Shown: in pieces, positions 1 through 6,461 of the stretch | How the letters are laid out: every line of letters begins with the position of its first letter | Position numbering within the stretch: position 1 is the first letter of the stretch | Source: Spirochaetota bacterium | Lineage (GTDB): Bacteria > Spirochaetota > Spirochaetia > Treponematales > Rectinemataceae | NCBI GenBank assembly: GCA_023421875.1 | Contig: JAEZSM010000166.1 | Span: 1-11,802 of the forward strand | DNA: 11,802 nucleotides | Direction of reading: 5' to 3' | Notes under the pieces: generated by a model | What the model was told of the DNA's origin: nothing | Database searches by the model: none | What the model saw: only the letters and a program-made list of their open reading frames with translations | Made by a program: the position numbers and the translations under genes

Positions 1-1
1 C

Positions 2-331
2 GGACTGGGCGTTTTCTTCGCCGTCGCCCTCTACCTTACAGCCCAAACCATGGTGGGGTATCCTGCCCTGGCAAAAGACATGGCCAAGGCCAGGCGGATC
101 AATCCCGGCAACCCATTAAGGCGCCAGGAGCTTCTGGCACTGGTAGAACCCTGGGCAACGCGAGAAAACCTCGACCGCTACGACAACAGACTCGTATTCG
201 ATGCATACAGGCTGAAAAGCCTCGCCCTGATAGCCGATGGCCGCGAGGCCGAGGCTGGAGAGCTCATCGAACTGCTCAAATTCCGCTTTGCCCACACGAG
301 GGTCCTCGATTCGCTTCCTTTTGCACCATAG
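2..331 (+). CDS. C-terminal end of an unrecognised membrane-anchored protein (5' truncated)
   Basis: The reading frame is open from the window edge to a TAG at 329-331, giving 109 visible residues; the start lies outside the window. The first visible residues (GLGVFFAVALYLTAQTMVGY) are hydrophobic and look like the end of a last transmembrane helix. About 90 charged, mostly helical-looking residues follow (for example LARRINPGNPL-like turns and AEAGELIELLKFR), suggesting a soluble C-terminal tail. A multi-spanning protein with a helical, TPR-like tail, such as an O-antigen ligase/polymerase, would fit, but I recognise no diagnostic motif and the function is unknown. It runs in the same direction as the phosphodiesterase gene that begins 89 bases downstream; no clear terminator separates them. 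An in-frame ATG at 50 exists but is probably internal, because the frame stays open and membrane-like upstream of it. Confidence 0.6.
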   Translation, partial: GLGVFFAVALYLTAQTMVGYPALAKDMAKARRINPGNPLRRQELLALVEPWATRENLDRYDNRLVFDAYRLKSLALIADGREAEAGELIELLKFRFAHTRVLDSLPFAP

Positions 332-419
332 GTTTTTTTGCGCCAACAAGCTTCGAGGTAGAAGCTCAGCATCGCCGCCCAGGCTTGCCCGGCATAAAAA
401 CCCGTCATAGGATAGACTG
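332..419 (+). other. Short intergenic leader before the phosphodiesterase gene
   Basis: This 88-base gap holds a weak inverted repeat (AGCTTC at 349-354, GAAGCT at 361-366, 6-base loop) without a following T-run, so I do not call it a terminator. An AGGA at 409-412 lies 7 bases before the GTG at 420 and is a plausible ribosome binding site. I see no convincing promoter, so the next gene may be read through from the upstream gene. Confidence 0.4.
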
Positions 420-1349
420 GTGCGCTTTACCGCATTTTTTATGCCGATACTTCTTCTTGCCGCCTGCGGCACCGGGCGGTCCGTGAAACTGGGAGAAACA
501 AACACAAAGGAATTTACTATGAACACTACAGCATCTGTCGTCGTCATGGCCCACAGGGGATTCAGGGGGATCGCCCCGGAGAACACGCTCTACGCAGCCC
601 GCAAGGGCTGGGAGAGCGGAGCAGAGTATTGGGAACTGGATGTCGCCGCCTCGTCGGACGGCGAACTCGTTGTTATCCACGATGACACCTTAAAAAGAAC
701 CACCGACGCCGAAGAGCGTTTTCCGGAGATGAAGCCTTGGTCGGTCTACGACTTCAGTCTTGCACAGCTAAAATCCCTGGACGCGGGCTCCTGGTACGAA
801 AAAACCGATCCTTTCGGGCAGATTAAGGCCGGCCGCATCCTTGCGGCCGAGCTAAAACAGTTTGAGGGGCTCCGGATCCCCACCCTGCGGGAGGCCCTGC
901 TTTTAACCAAGGAATTGGCCTGGAAGGTCAACGTGGAAATCAAGGATGCGGCCGGCCGGCCCTGCGATGCCTGGATCGTAGAAAAAACCGCAGCCCTCAT
1001 TGTCGAACTGGGATTAGTAGAACAAGTTCTGGTTTCTTCCTTCAACCACAGTTATTTAGCAAGAATGAAGAAAATCGAACCCCGGATTCCCGTGGCGGCA
1101 CTCATCGACAAGCCCCTGGCCGAGCCGCTGGCCCTCCTGGAGTCTCTCGGCGCCGTAGCGCTCAACCCCAATTACAAGCATCTGAATAAAAAAACGGTGC
1201 AGCGGCTTCAAGAAGCCGGCTTCGGTGTCCTGACATGGACTCCAAACGAGGCGGCGGACATGAAAAAGCTTCTGGAGTGGGGCGTCACAGGACTGATTAC
1301 AGATTTCCCCGACAAGGCGCTGGAACTCCTGGGCCGTTACGGCGGATAA
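420..1349 (+). CDS. Glycerophosphodiester phosphodiesterase, putative lipoprotein (GlpQ/UgpQ family)
   Basis: Hydrolyses glycerophosphodiesters (deacylated phospholipids) to sn-glycerol 3-phosphate and an alcohol. The 309-residue product from GTG 420 begins with a short hydrophobic segment ending in a lipobox (LAAC, Cys16), so the long form should be an exported, lipid-anchored enzyme. The GDPD TIM-barrel follows from about residue 41. H45-R46 opens it, with E54-N55, then E72 and D74 (ELD), H87 (VIHDDT) and E173/K175 (NVEIKD). These match the metal-binding and catalytic positions of the family. TWTPN (272-276) and the C-terminal TDFPD (294-298) are also typical. It sits just upstream of ugpB, as a supplier of G3P to that transporter; E. 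coli ugpQ is linked to ugp genes too. A second ATG at 519 (Met34), with a stronger ribosome binding site, would give a 276-residue cytoplasmic form. Family assignment is firm; which start is used is open. Confidence 0.92.
   Translation: MRFTAFFMPILLLAACGTGRSVKLGETNTKEFTMNTTASVVVMAHRGFRGIAPENTLYAARKGWESGAEYWELDVAASSDGELVVIHDDTLKRTTDAEERFPEMKPWSVYDFSLAQLKSLDAGSWYEKTDPFGQIKAGRILAAELKQFEGLRIPTLREALLLTKELAWKVNVEIKDAAGRPCDAWIVEKTAALIVELGLVEQVLVSSFNHSYLARMKKIEPRIPVAALIDKPLAEPLALLESLGAVALNPNYKHLNKKTVQRLQEAGFGVLTWTPNEAADMKKLLEWGVTGLITDFPDKALELLGRYGG
506..521 (+). promoter_or_regulatory. Internal ribosome binding site and alternative ATG start in the phosphodiesterase gene
   Basis: AAAGGA at 506-511 lies 7 bases before an in-frame ATG at 519-521 (Met34). 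The Shine-Dalgarno match is at least as good as that of the upstream GTG. Initiation here would remove the signal peptide and lipobox and start the protein just before the catalytic HRG motif, as in cytoplasmic UgpQ. Whether it is used cannot be told from sequence. Confidence 0.5.
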
Positions 1350-1392
1350 GTGTACCAGCGCAGCCGCCGAAGCGAATTTAACACATTTTTAA

Positions 1393-1421
1393 TTGTCAGG
1401 TCGGCCAGAAGGGTTTACACT
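1393..1421 (+). promoter_or_regulatory. Predicted sigma70-type promoter for ugpB
   Basis: TTGTCA at 1393-1398 (5 of 6 to the -35 consensus) is separated by 17 bases from TACACT at 1416-1421 (4 of 6 to the -10 consensus). An AT-rich stretch (about 1375-1392) lies immediately upstream, like an UP element. Transcription would start near 1428, leaving a leader of about 54 bases before the ugpB ATG. Predicted by eye only. Confidence 0.55.
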
Positions 1422-1432
1422 ATCAAGCGCTC

Positions 1433-1457
1433 GAAGCGGCACTGAAGGTACCGCTTT
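1433..1457 (+). other. Small inverted repeat in the ugpB leader
   Basis: GAAGCGG (1433-1439) can pair with CCGCTTT (1451-1457), allowing one G-U pair, around an 11-base loop. It lies just after the predicted transcription start and before the strong ribosome binding site. It could be a 5' stabilising hairpin or an operator; the stem is short and the role unproven. Confidence 0.3.
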
Positions 1458-1481
1458 CAACCAACCAAGGAGGTATTCGTA

Positions 1482-2783
1482 ATGAAGAAAATTGCACTTG
1501 TGGCAATGGTCTTCCTCGCCGTCGCCGGGGTCTGGGCTCAAGCGAACATTGAGTTCTGGCACGCCATGACCGGAAAGAACGGTGAAATGGTGCAGGCCCT
1601 GGCGGATAAGTTCAATGCTACTCAGAAGGATTTCAAGGTAGTGCCCGTTTTCAAGGGAACCTACAGCGAAACCATGAACGCCGGTATCGCCGCCTTCCGC
1701 GCAGGACAGGCCCCCCACATCATCCAGGTGTACGAAGTCGGCACCGCCACCATGATGGCGGCCAAGGGCGCCGTGAAGCCGGTCTATCAGCTTATGGCCG
1801 AGAACAACGAAAAGTTCGATCCCAAGGTCTACATTCCCACCATCACCGGGTACTACTCCACGTCAGATGGAAAGATGCTCTCCCTTCCCTTCAATTCCTC
1901 CACTTCAGTCATGTACTACAACAAGGATGCCTTCAAGAAAGCCGGCCTGGACCCCGAAAAGCCCCCCGTCACCTGGCCCGAGTTCTTCGAAATGGCTAAA
2001 AAACTCAAGGCCTCCGGCATGGAAGGCGGCTTCTCCACCAACTGGATTTCCTGGATCCAGCTCGAGAACTTCTCCGCCTGGCACAACCTGTCCTTTGGCA
2101 CTAAAAACAACGGTTTCGACGGTCTGGACACCCAGCTCGTCTTCAACAACGACACCGTGATCAAGCACCTCCAGACCATCTATGACCTGTCCAAGGAAGG
2201 CGTCTTCATCTATGGCGGACGCGAAAACAAAGCCAATCCCCTCTTCTCCTCAGGAAGAGTCGGTTTGCACTTCGAGTCCATCGGCGGATACGCCAACTTC
2301 AAGAATACCTGTCAGTTCGAGTTCGGCGTAGCTACCCTTCCCTATTATCCCGATGTAAAGGGCGCGCCCCAAAACTCGATAATCGGCGGCGCCAGCCTCT
2401 GGGTGTTCAACGGCAAGCCCAAGGGCGACTACAAGGGTGGGGCCGACTTTATGGCCTTTATTTCCTTGCCCGAGAACCAGGCCTTCTGGCACCAGAATAC
2501 CGGCTATCTGCCCATAACCAATGCAGCGTATGAGCTTACCAAGTCCCAGGGTTTCTACAAGACCAACCCCGGCCCCGAAGTCGCCATTAAGCAGCTTTTA
2601 CGGGCAGCTCCCACCGGCAACTCCATGGGTATCCGTTTCGGCAACTTCAACATCATTCGTGAAATTGAAGACCAGACCTGGGAAGATATCCTCGCCGGCA
2701 AGATCAGCGTCAAAGACGGCATCAACAAGATGGTCACTGACGGCAACAAGACTCTCCGCGACTTCGAGCGTCTGAATAAATAG
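1482..2783 (+). CDS. ugpB: sn-Glycerol-3-phosphate ABC transporter, substrate-binding protein UgpB
   Basis: Extracytoplasmic receptor that captures sn-glycerol 3-phosphate (in E. coli also glycerophosphodiesters) and delivers it to UgpAE. The 433-residue product begins with a Sec signal peptide (MKKIALVAMVFLAVAGVWAQ, cleavage probably near AQA at 19-21, no lipobox cysteine). The mature part matches E. coli UgpB as I recall it along most of its length: IEFWHAMTG (23-31), AGIAAFRAGQAP (67-78), VYEVGTATMMAAK (83-95), LPFNSSTSVMYYNKDAFKKA (135-154), WIQLENFSAW (191-200), APQNSIIGGASLWV (295-308), and HQNTGYLPITNAAY (337-350). Length is close to the E. coli protein (about 438). The start is fixed by AAGGAGGT at 1467-1474, 7 bases before the ATG. 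It has its own predicted promoter and is followed 28 bases later by a strong terminator hairpin, so it is probably made in excess over the permeases. Confidence 0.97.
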   Translation: MKKIALVAMVFLAVAGVWAQANIEFWHAMTGKNGEMVQALADKFNATQKDFKVVPVFKGTYSETMNAGIAAFRAGQAPHIIQVYEVGTATMMAAKGAVKPVYQLMAENNEKFDPKVYIPTITGYYSTSDGKMLSLPFNSSTSVMYYNKDAFKKAGLDPEKPPVTWPEFFEMAKKLKASGMEGGFSTNWISWIQLENFSAWHNLSFGTKNNGFDGLDTQLVFNNDTVIKHLQTIYDLSKEGVFIYGGRENKANPLFSSGRVGLHFESIGGYANFKNTCQFEFGVATLPYYPDVKGAPQNSIIGGASLWVFNGKPKGDYKGGADFMAFISLPENQAFWHQNTGYLPITNAAYELTKSQGFYKTNPGPEVAIKQLLRAAPTGNSMGIRFGNFNIIREIEDQTWEDILAGKISVKDGINKMVTDGNKTLRDFERLNK

Positions 2784-2811
2784 TGCGCTGAAATCGTTTT
2801 CATGTTATACT

Positions 2812-2840
2812 AAAAAGGCCGCCTAAAAGGCGGCCTTTTT
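2812..2840 (+). terminator. Intrinsic terminator / attenuator between ugpB and ugpA
   Basis: A perfect 12-bp stem (AAAAAGGCCGCC at 2812-2823, GGCGGCCTTTTT at 2829-2840) encloses a 5-base TAAAA loop and ends in five Ts, a textbook Rho-independent terminator. It lies inside the ugp cluster rather than at its end, so it should reduce read-through from ugpB into ugpA. By symmetry it could act on both strands, but no gene on the minus strand ends here. Confidence 0.9.
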
Positions 2841-2906
2841 AAGGAAAACCCGGCCCGCTGCCAAGATACGGCTTTTCCACTAAATTTGCCTGCGTTAGGA
2901 TGCGTC

Positions 2907-3791
2907 ATGGCTAAACAATACGAGTTTCCCTCCAAAGGTCTTCCCTATCTTCTTGTACTGCCCCAAATGGTCATCGTCTTCCTCTTTTTCTTCTGGCCCT
3001 CTGCACAGGCTATCTGGCAATCATTCTTTCTTCAGGATCCCTTCGGGGGCAGGGTAATCTTCGTCGGCTTCGAAAACTATACCAGACTCTTCGGCGATCC
3101 CGATTATTGGGCTTCATTCAGGGTTTCGGTTCTCTTCGCCCTGGCGATAACAATCTCATCCATGGCCGTCTCTCTCTTCCTGGCCATACAAACCAATAAG
3201 AAAATTCGTTTCGACTCCTTCTACAAAACAATGATGATCTGGCCCTACGCGGTCGCCACCATGGTAGCCGGTGTACTCTGGCTGTTCATGTTCAATCCCA
3301 ATGTGGGCATAATAGCCTGGCTATTGAAATACAGGTTGGGCATAGATTGGAATCACTTGTTAAAGGCGGATCAGGCATTCTGGCTACTTACCATCGCCGC
3401 CAGTTGGAAGCAGATCTCCTATAACTTCGTCTTTTTCCTGGCTGGCTTGCAGAGTGTACCCCTGCCATTGGTAGAGGCCGCCGCCATTGACGGCGCCGGC
3501 CCGGTCAAGCGCTTCTGGACAATCATCTTCCCCATGCTCTCGCCCACAACCTTCTATCTTCTAGTCATGAACCTGGTCTACGGCTTTTTCGAAACTTTCC
3601 CAATTGTCCACCAGGTAACCGCCGGCGGGCCAGGCAAGGCCACGCAGATTCTCGTCTACAAGGTATGGAGAGATGGCGTGATCAATCTGGACTTAGGCGG
3701 CTCATCGGCACAATCTGTCATACTCATGATCATGGTAATAGCGCTCACCGTCGTGCAGTTCCGCTTTATAGAGCGGAAGGTCACCTACTAA
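2907..3791 (+). CDS. ugpA: sn-Glycerol-3-phosphate ABC transporter, permease UgpA
   Basis: Inner-membrane permease subunit of the G3P importer, pairing with UgpE. From ATG 2907 it has 294 residues, essentially the length of E. coli UgpA. Hydrophobic segments lie at about 12-34, 72-95, 108-130, 158-180, 205-228 and 268-286, six in all as expected for this class. The cytoplasmic EAA loop that docks on the ATPase is clear at 190-211 (E190, A191-A193, D195, G196, G198), and HQVTAGGPGKAT (235-246) is typical of the family. A TTG at 2886 would add seven residues, but AGGA at 2897-2900, 6 bases before ATG 2907, favours the shorter form. It lies 66 bases after the ugpB terminator and 12 bases before ugpE. 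Confidence 0.95.
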   Translation: MAKQYEFPSKGLPYLLVLPQMVIVFLFFFWPSAQAIWQSFFLQDPFGGRVIFVGFENYTRLFGDPDYWASFRVSVLFALAITISSMAVSLFLAIQTNKKIRFDSFYKTMMIWPYAVATMVAGVLWLFMFNPNVGIIAWLLKYRLGIDWNHLLKADQAFWLLTIAASWKQISYNFVFFLAGLQSVPLPLVEAAAIDGAGPVKRFWTIIFPMLSPTTFYLLVMNLVYGFFETFPIVHQVTAGGPGKATQILVYKVWRDGVINLDLGGSSAQSVILMIMVIALTVVQFRFIERKVTY

Positions 3792-3803
3792 AGGAAGGCT
3801 CCA

Positions 3804-4649
3804 ATGATTGAACAAAGAAAATCGGCACGAGCCTTTCCGCACATCATACTCTGGTTAGCTATTTTAATAATTATTTTCCCCATTTACTTCGTTTTCGTAG
3901 CGTCCACCAGGACAAGCGCAGAAATCCTCTCCGCTCCCATGCCCATCTATCCCGGATCCCACCTGATCGAAAACTACGGCCGGGCCCTTTCAGAAGGCGC
4001 CAAGAACTTGGGAGCCTCGGCCATGACCATGATGAAAAACTCCTTTATCATGGCCATGGGCATAGCGGTAGGCAAAATTGTTGTCTCTCTATTAGCCGCC
4101 TTCGCTATTGTCTTTTTCAATTTTCCAGGAAGGAAATTCTGTTTCTGGGCAATCTTCATCACCCTCATGCTGCCGGTTGAGGTGCGCATAATGCCCACCT
4201 ACAAGGTCATCTCCGACTTAGGGCTGCTCAATTCCTACGCCGGTCTCATACTGCCTATGATCGTATCGGCCACGGCGGTTTTCCTCTTCAGACAGTTCTT
4301 CATGTCCGTGCCCAGGGAGATTGCCGAGGCTTCGCAGATCGACGGCGCTTCCTCGATGCAGTTTTTCCGTTCCATCCTTGTGCCGATGACGAGAACTCCC
4401 ATCGCGGCCATGTTCGTCATCCAGTTCATCTATGGTTGGAACCAGTATCTCTGGCCCCTGTTGATCACCACCAAGCAGGAATACTACACGCTCCTCATCG
4501 GCATAAACCGGATGCTCTCGGGCGCCGACGTGGTCATCGAATGGCAGATCGTCATGGCAACTGTTCTTCTGGCGCTCATTCCCCCGGTGATCGTGGTGGT
4601 TGTGATGCAAAAGCAGTTTATCGCCGGCATGACGGACACGGAAAAATGA
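3804..4649 (+). CDS. ugpE: sn-Glycerol-3-phosphate ABC transporter, permease UgpE
   Basis: Second inner-membrane permease of the G3P importer. It has 281 residues, the same length I recall for E. coli UgpE. The N-terminal helix is at about 12-33 and is followed by the STRTSAEI region. Further membrane segments lie at about 79-105, 112-125, 145-165, 199-219 and 247-268. The EAA loop is at 172-194 (E172, A174, E175, A176, D180, G181). PVEVRIMPTY (124-133) and YGWNQYLWPL (210-219) are characteristic of MalG-type permeases, and the latter resembles UgpE closely. AAGGAAGG at 3791-3798 provides the ribosome binding site, and the 12-base gap to ugpA indicates one transcript. No ATPase gene follows; the next gene is convergent. 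Confidence 0.95.
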   Translation: MIEQRKSARAFPHIILWLAILIIIFPIYFVFVASTRTSAEILSAPMPIYPGSHLIENYGRALSEGAKNLGASAMTMMKNSFIMAMGIAVGKIVVSLLAAFAIVFFNFPGRKFCFWAIFITLMLPVEVRIMPTYKVISDLGLLNSYAGLILPMIVSATAVFLFRQFFMSVPREIAEASQIDGASSMQFFRSILVPMTRTPIAAMFVIQFIYGWNQYLWPLLITTKQEYYTLLIGINRMLSGADVVIEWQIVMATVLLALIPPVIVVVVMQKQFIAGMTDTEK

Positions 4650-4732
4650 GAAAGCTTTAGACAGGAAATACATAATTTCCAATGATTTACAGGAAACAGG
4701 AACAGGATTCTAAAAATAATAGTATAAAGATG

Positions 4733-4770
4733 AGCAACTTTCAAAAGTCTGTTAACTTTTGAAAGTTGCT
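4733..4770. terminator. Long perfect hairpin, likely bidirectional terminator or repeat unit
   Basis: The arms AGCAACTTTCAAAAG (4733-4747) and CTTTTGAAAGTTGCT (4756-4770) are exact reverse complements, extended by one more T-A pair to a 16-bp stem with a 6-base loop. The stem is AT-rich, unlike a classical GC-rich terminator. The plus-strand tail (TTTGTAGTTTC) is moderately T-rich; on the minus strand a tail rich in T follows after a few bases. It lies about 83 bases after the ugpE stop. Confidence 0.6.
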
Positions 4771-4784
4771 TTGTAGTTTCGTAA

Positions 4785-4842
4785 AGGCAGCTTTTGCAAA
4801 GCTCGTCTGACTTTTGCAAAAGCCTCTATTTTCTTTTTATTT
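4785..4842 (+). terminator. Second hairpin with T-rich tail, probable terminator after ugpE
   Basis: AGGC plus TTTTGCAAA on the left (within 4785-4800, with a 3-base bulge) can pair with TTTGCAAAA plus GCCT on the right (within 4811-4825). The right arm also contains a 12-base palindrome, CTTTTGCAAAAG (4811-4822). A T-rich tract follows at 4826-4842 (TATTTTCTTTTTATTTC), consistent with Rho-independent termination on the plus strand. Its core resembles the neighbouring hairpin. Confidence 0.5.
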
Positions 4843-4909
4843 CTTAAGTAAAAAAACTCTTTTTAAGCAAATCCTGAAAATCATCGTTATCCTGTCCGCC
4901 TTTCCGCCA

Positions 4910-6388
4910 TTACCTGATCTTCGCAGCCCAGACCGGAACATCGATGCCAAAGTAGTCCCTGGCGTTGAACCAGCTTATGTTGCGCACCAGGCTGGCTGCG
5001 TAGGCGTCGTCGGCGGGGAGTTCCCCGTCCTCCACCCAGCGTCCCACGATTTTACAGAGAATACGCCTAAAATACTCGTGCCGAGGATAGGAGAGGAAAG
5101 ACCGCGAATCGGTGAGCATGCCCACCCAGGGGCCTATGGCGGAAACGGAAGCAGTCTGTACCAGATGGCGGATCATGCCATCCAGATGGTCGTTGAACCA
5201 CCAGGCCGCTCCGTACTGAAGCTTGCCGGCGATACCTTTTTCTCCCGAATAGCTGCCGGCAAAGCACTGAGCCAAGGAGGCAAGGCTGGCGTTCTTGGTG
5301 TCGTCCAGGCTATAGAGGATTGTCTTCGGCAGCAGGCCTTCGGCGTCCAGCGTATCCAGGAAGGAGGCAAGGGGAGCGATTATTACCGCGTCGGAGATAG
5401 TATCCCCTCCCCCGTCCGGACCGTAACGCTTGAACAACCTGCTGTTCGTGTTGCGCAGGGCGCCGATATGGAGCTGCATAACCCAGCCAGCCTTGGCGTT
5501 GAGTCTGGCGACATGGAGCAAAACTGCGGTAGCCAGTTTTTCCCTGGCCACTTCCTCAGCGCTCCTGCCGGAAAGCAGAAGGGCGACGATAGCATCCAGC
5601 TCCTCCTCCGTGGCCGAGGCGAAGGGTGGCACCAGGAGGGCGTGGTCCGAGAGCCTACATCCCCGTTCGTGGAAAAAAGCATGGCGTCTGGATAAGGCCT
5701 CTGCCAGATCGGTAAAGCTGCGGATTTCCAAGCCCGCCGCGGCGGCCAGCTGGGCAATATAACTCCGCCACGCCCCCGCATCCGACGCGTTCATCGCCTT
5801 GTCGGGCCTGAAGGCCGGCAGAATCCTGGCGCACTGGGCCCCCGAGGCCGCCGCGGCGCTGCCGAACTCCGGGTCAGCCGCTATCGCATCGTGCCAGCGC
5901 AAATCGTCGGCGGGATCATCGGTGGTACAGACCACCGCTACCTTATAGAACTTGAGCATGGAGCGGGGAGAGTCGCCCCGTTCGCGGATAATGGCGTTAG
6001 CTCGCTCCCGTATGGCTAAAGCGTTGCGCGATGTCAATACTTCGTCAATGCCATAGCTGCGCTGCAACTCCAGATGCGACCAGTGGAGCACCGGATTGCC
6101 AGGGGATTTTTCCAAGGCCGCCGCGTAGGCGACAAACTTGTCTGCCCAGTCGGCCTTGCCCGAACAGAGGGATTCGTCGGCGCCGTTGGAACGCATTACC
6201 CTCCACTTGTAGTGATCCCCGCCCAGCCATATCTGGGCAATATCGGTAAAGGGCTTGTCCTCGGCTATTTCCCTGGGCGAAAGATGGCAGTGATAGTCGA
6301 AAATGGGCAGCCCGTCGGCCTTGTCGTGAAACAGGCTCCTGGCCGTGGGCGTATCCAGAAGAAAATCCTTGTCCATGAATGCTTTCAT
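4910..6388 (-). CDS. uxaC: Uronate (glucuronate) isomerase UxaC
   Basis: Isomerises D-glucuronate to D-fructuronate and D-galacturonate to D-tagaturonate in the cytoplasm (EC 5.3.1.12), the first step of the isomerase route of hexuronate breakdown. The 492-residue product is slightly longer than the E. coli enzyme (about 470). It has the amidohydrolase-fold metal site FDYHCHLSP (30-38, H33 and H35) near the N-terminus and the other hallmark segments of the family: CTTDDP (154-159), MQLHIGALRNTN (304-315), LDDTKN (361-366), WWFNDHLDGM (396-405) and GMLTDSRSFLSYPRHEYFRR (423-442, D427). The ATG at 6388 is preceded by GGAAAGGA (6395-6402 on this strand). It is the last gene of the minus-strand cluster, 73 bases after the SDR gene, consistent with a shared transcript, and ends facing ugpE. 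Confidence 0.96.
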   Translation of the reverse strand: MKAFMDKDFLLDTPTARSLFHDKADGLPIFDYHCHLSPREIAEDKPFTDIAQIWLGGDHYKWRVMRSNGADESLCSGKADWADKFVAYAAALEKSPGNPVLHWSHLELQRSYGIDEVLTSRNALAIRERANAIIRERGDSPRSMLKFYKVAVVCTTDDPADDLRWHDAIAADPEFGSAAAASGAQCARILPAFRPDKAMNASDAGAWRSYIAQLAAAAGLEIRSFTDLAEALSRRHAFFHERGCRLSDHALLVPPFASATEEELDAIVALLLSGRSAEEVAREKLATAVLLHVARLNAKAGWVMQLHIGALRNTNSRLFKRYGPDGGGDTISDAVIIAPLASFLDTLDAEGLLPKTILYSLDDTKNASLASLAQCFAGSYSGEKGIAGKLQYGAAWWFNDHLDGMIRHLVQTASVSAIGPWVGMLTDSRSFLSYPRHEYFRRILCKIVGRWVEDGELPADDAYAASLVRNISWFNARDYFGIDVPVWAAKIR

Positions 6389-6401
6389 CGCTATTCCTTT
6401 C

Positions 6402-6417
6402 CCGCGGACTGCCGCGG
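6402..6417 (-). other. GC-rich hairpin just upstream of the uxaC ribosome binding site
   Basis: CCGCGG (6402-6407) and CCGCGG (6412-6417), each self-complementary, form a 6-bp all-GC stem with a 4-base loop. On the minus-strand mRNA it abuts the Shine-Dalgarno sequence of uxaC (6395-6402). No T-run follows, so it is not a terminator. It could block 5' decay of the uxaC part of the mRNA or tune translation. Confidence 0.45.
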
Positions 6418-6461
6418 CATCATTCCAACGGTGGCAGGGCGGGCCGCCAGCACGAGAATGC

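Larger units (their letters stand above)
4650..4909. other. AT-rich convergent intergenic region with two hairpins
   Basis: This 260-base stretch between the ends of ugpE and uxaC has no credible gene and is visibly richer in A and T than its surroundings. It carries the two hairpins listed separately (4733-4770 and 4785-4825). Between and around them are only A/T-rich tracts, including T-rich 4826-4842 and A-rich 4711-4729, which serve as terminator tails in the two directions. Confidence 0.7.

Noticed and set aside
178..408. Minus-strand open frame of 76 codons with a hydrophobic start
   Set aside because: It mostly overlaps the open C-terminal coding frame on the plus strand, has no recognised family and no clear ribosome binding site; chance frame is more likely.
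2886..2906. TTG start for ugpA
   Set aside because: No Shine-Dalgarno sequence precedes it, and AGGA at 2897-2900 fits ATG 2907.
4814..5695. Long plus-strand open frame of 293 codons
   Set aside because: It lies almost wholly antisense to uxaC, whose product has many family motifs. Its protein starts in the T-rich terminator region, is rich in Gly/Pro/Arg, and shows no recognisable fold.
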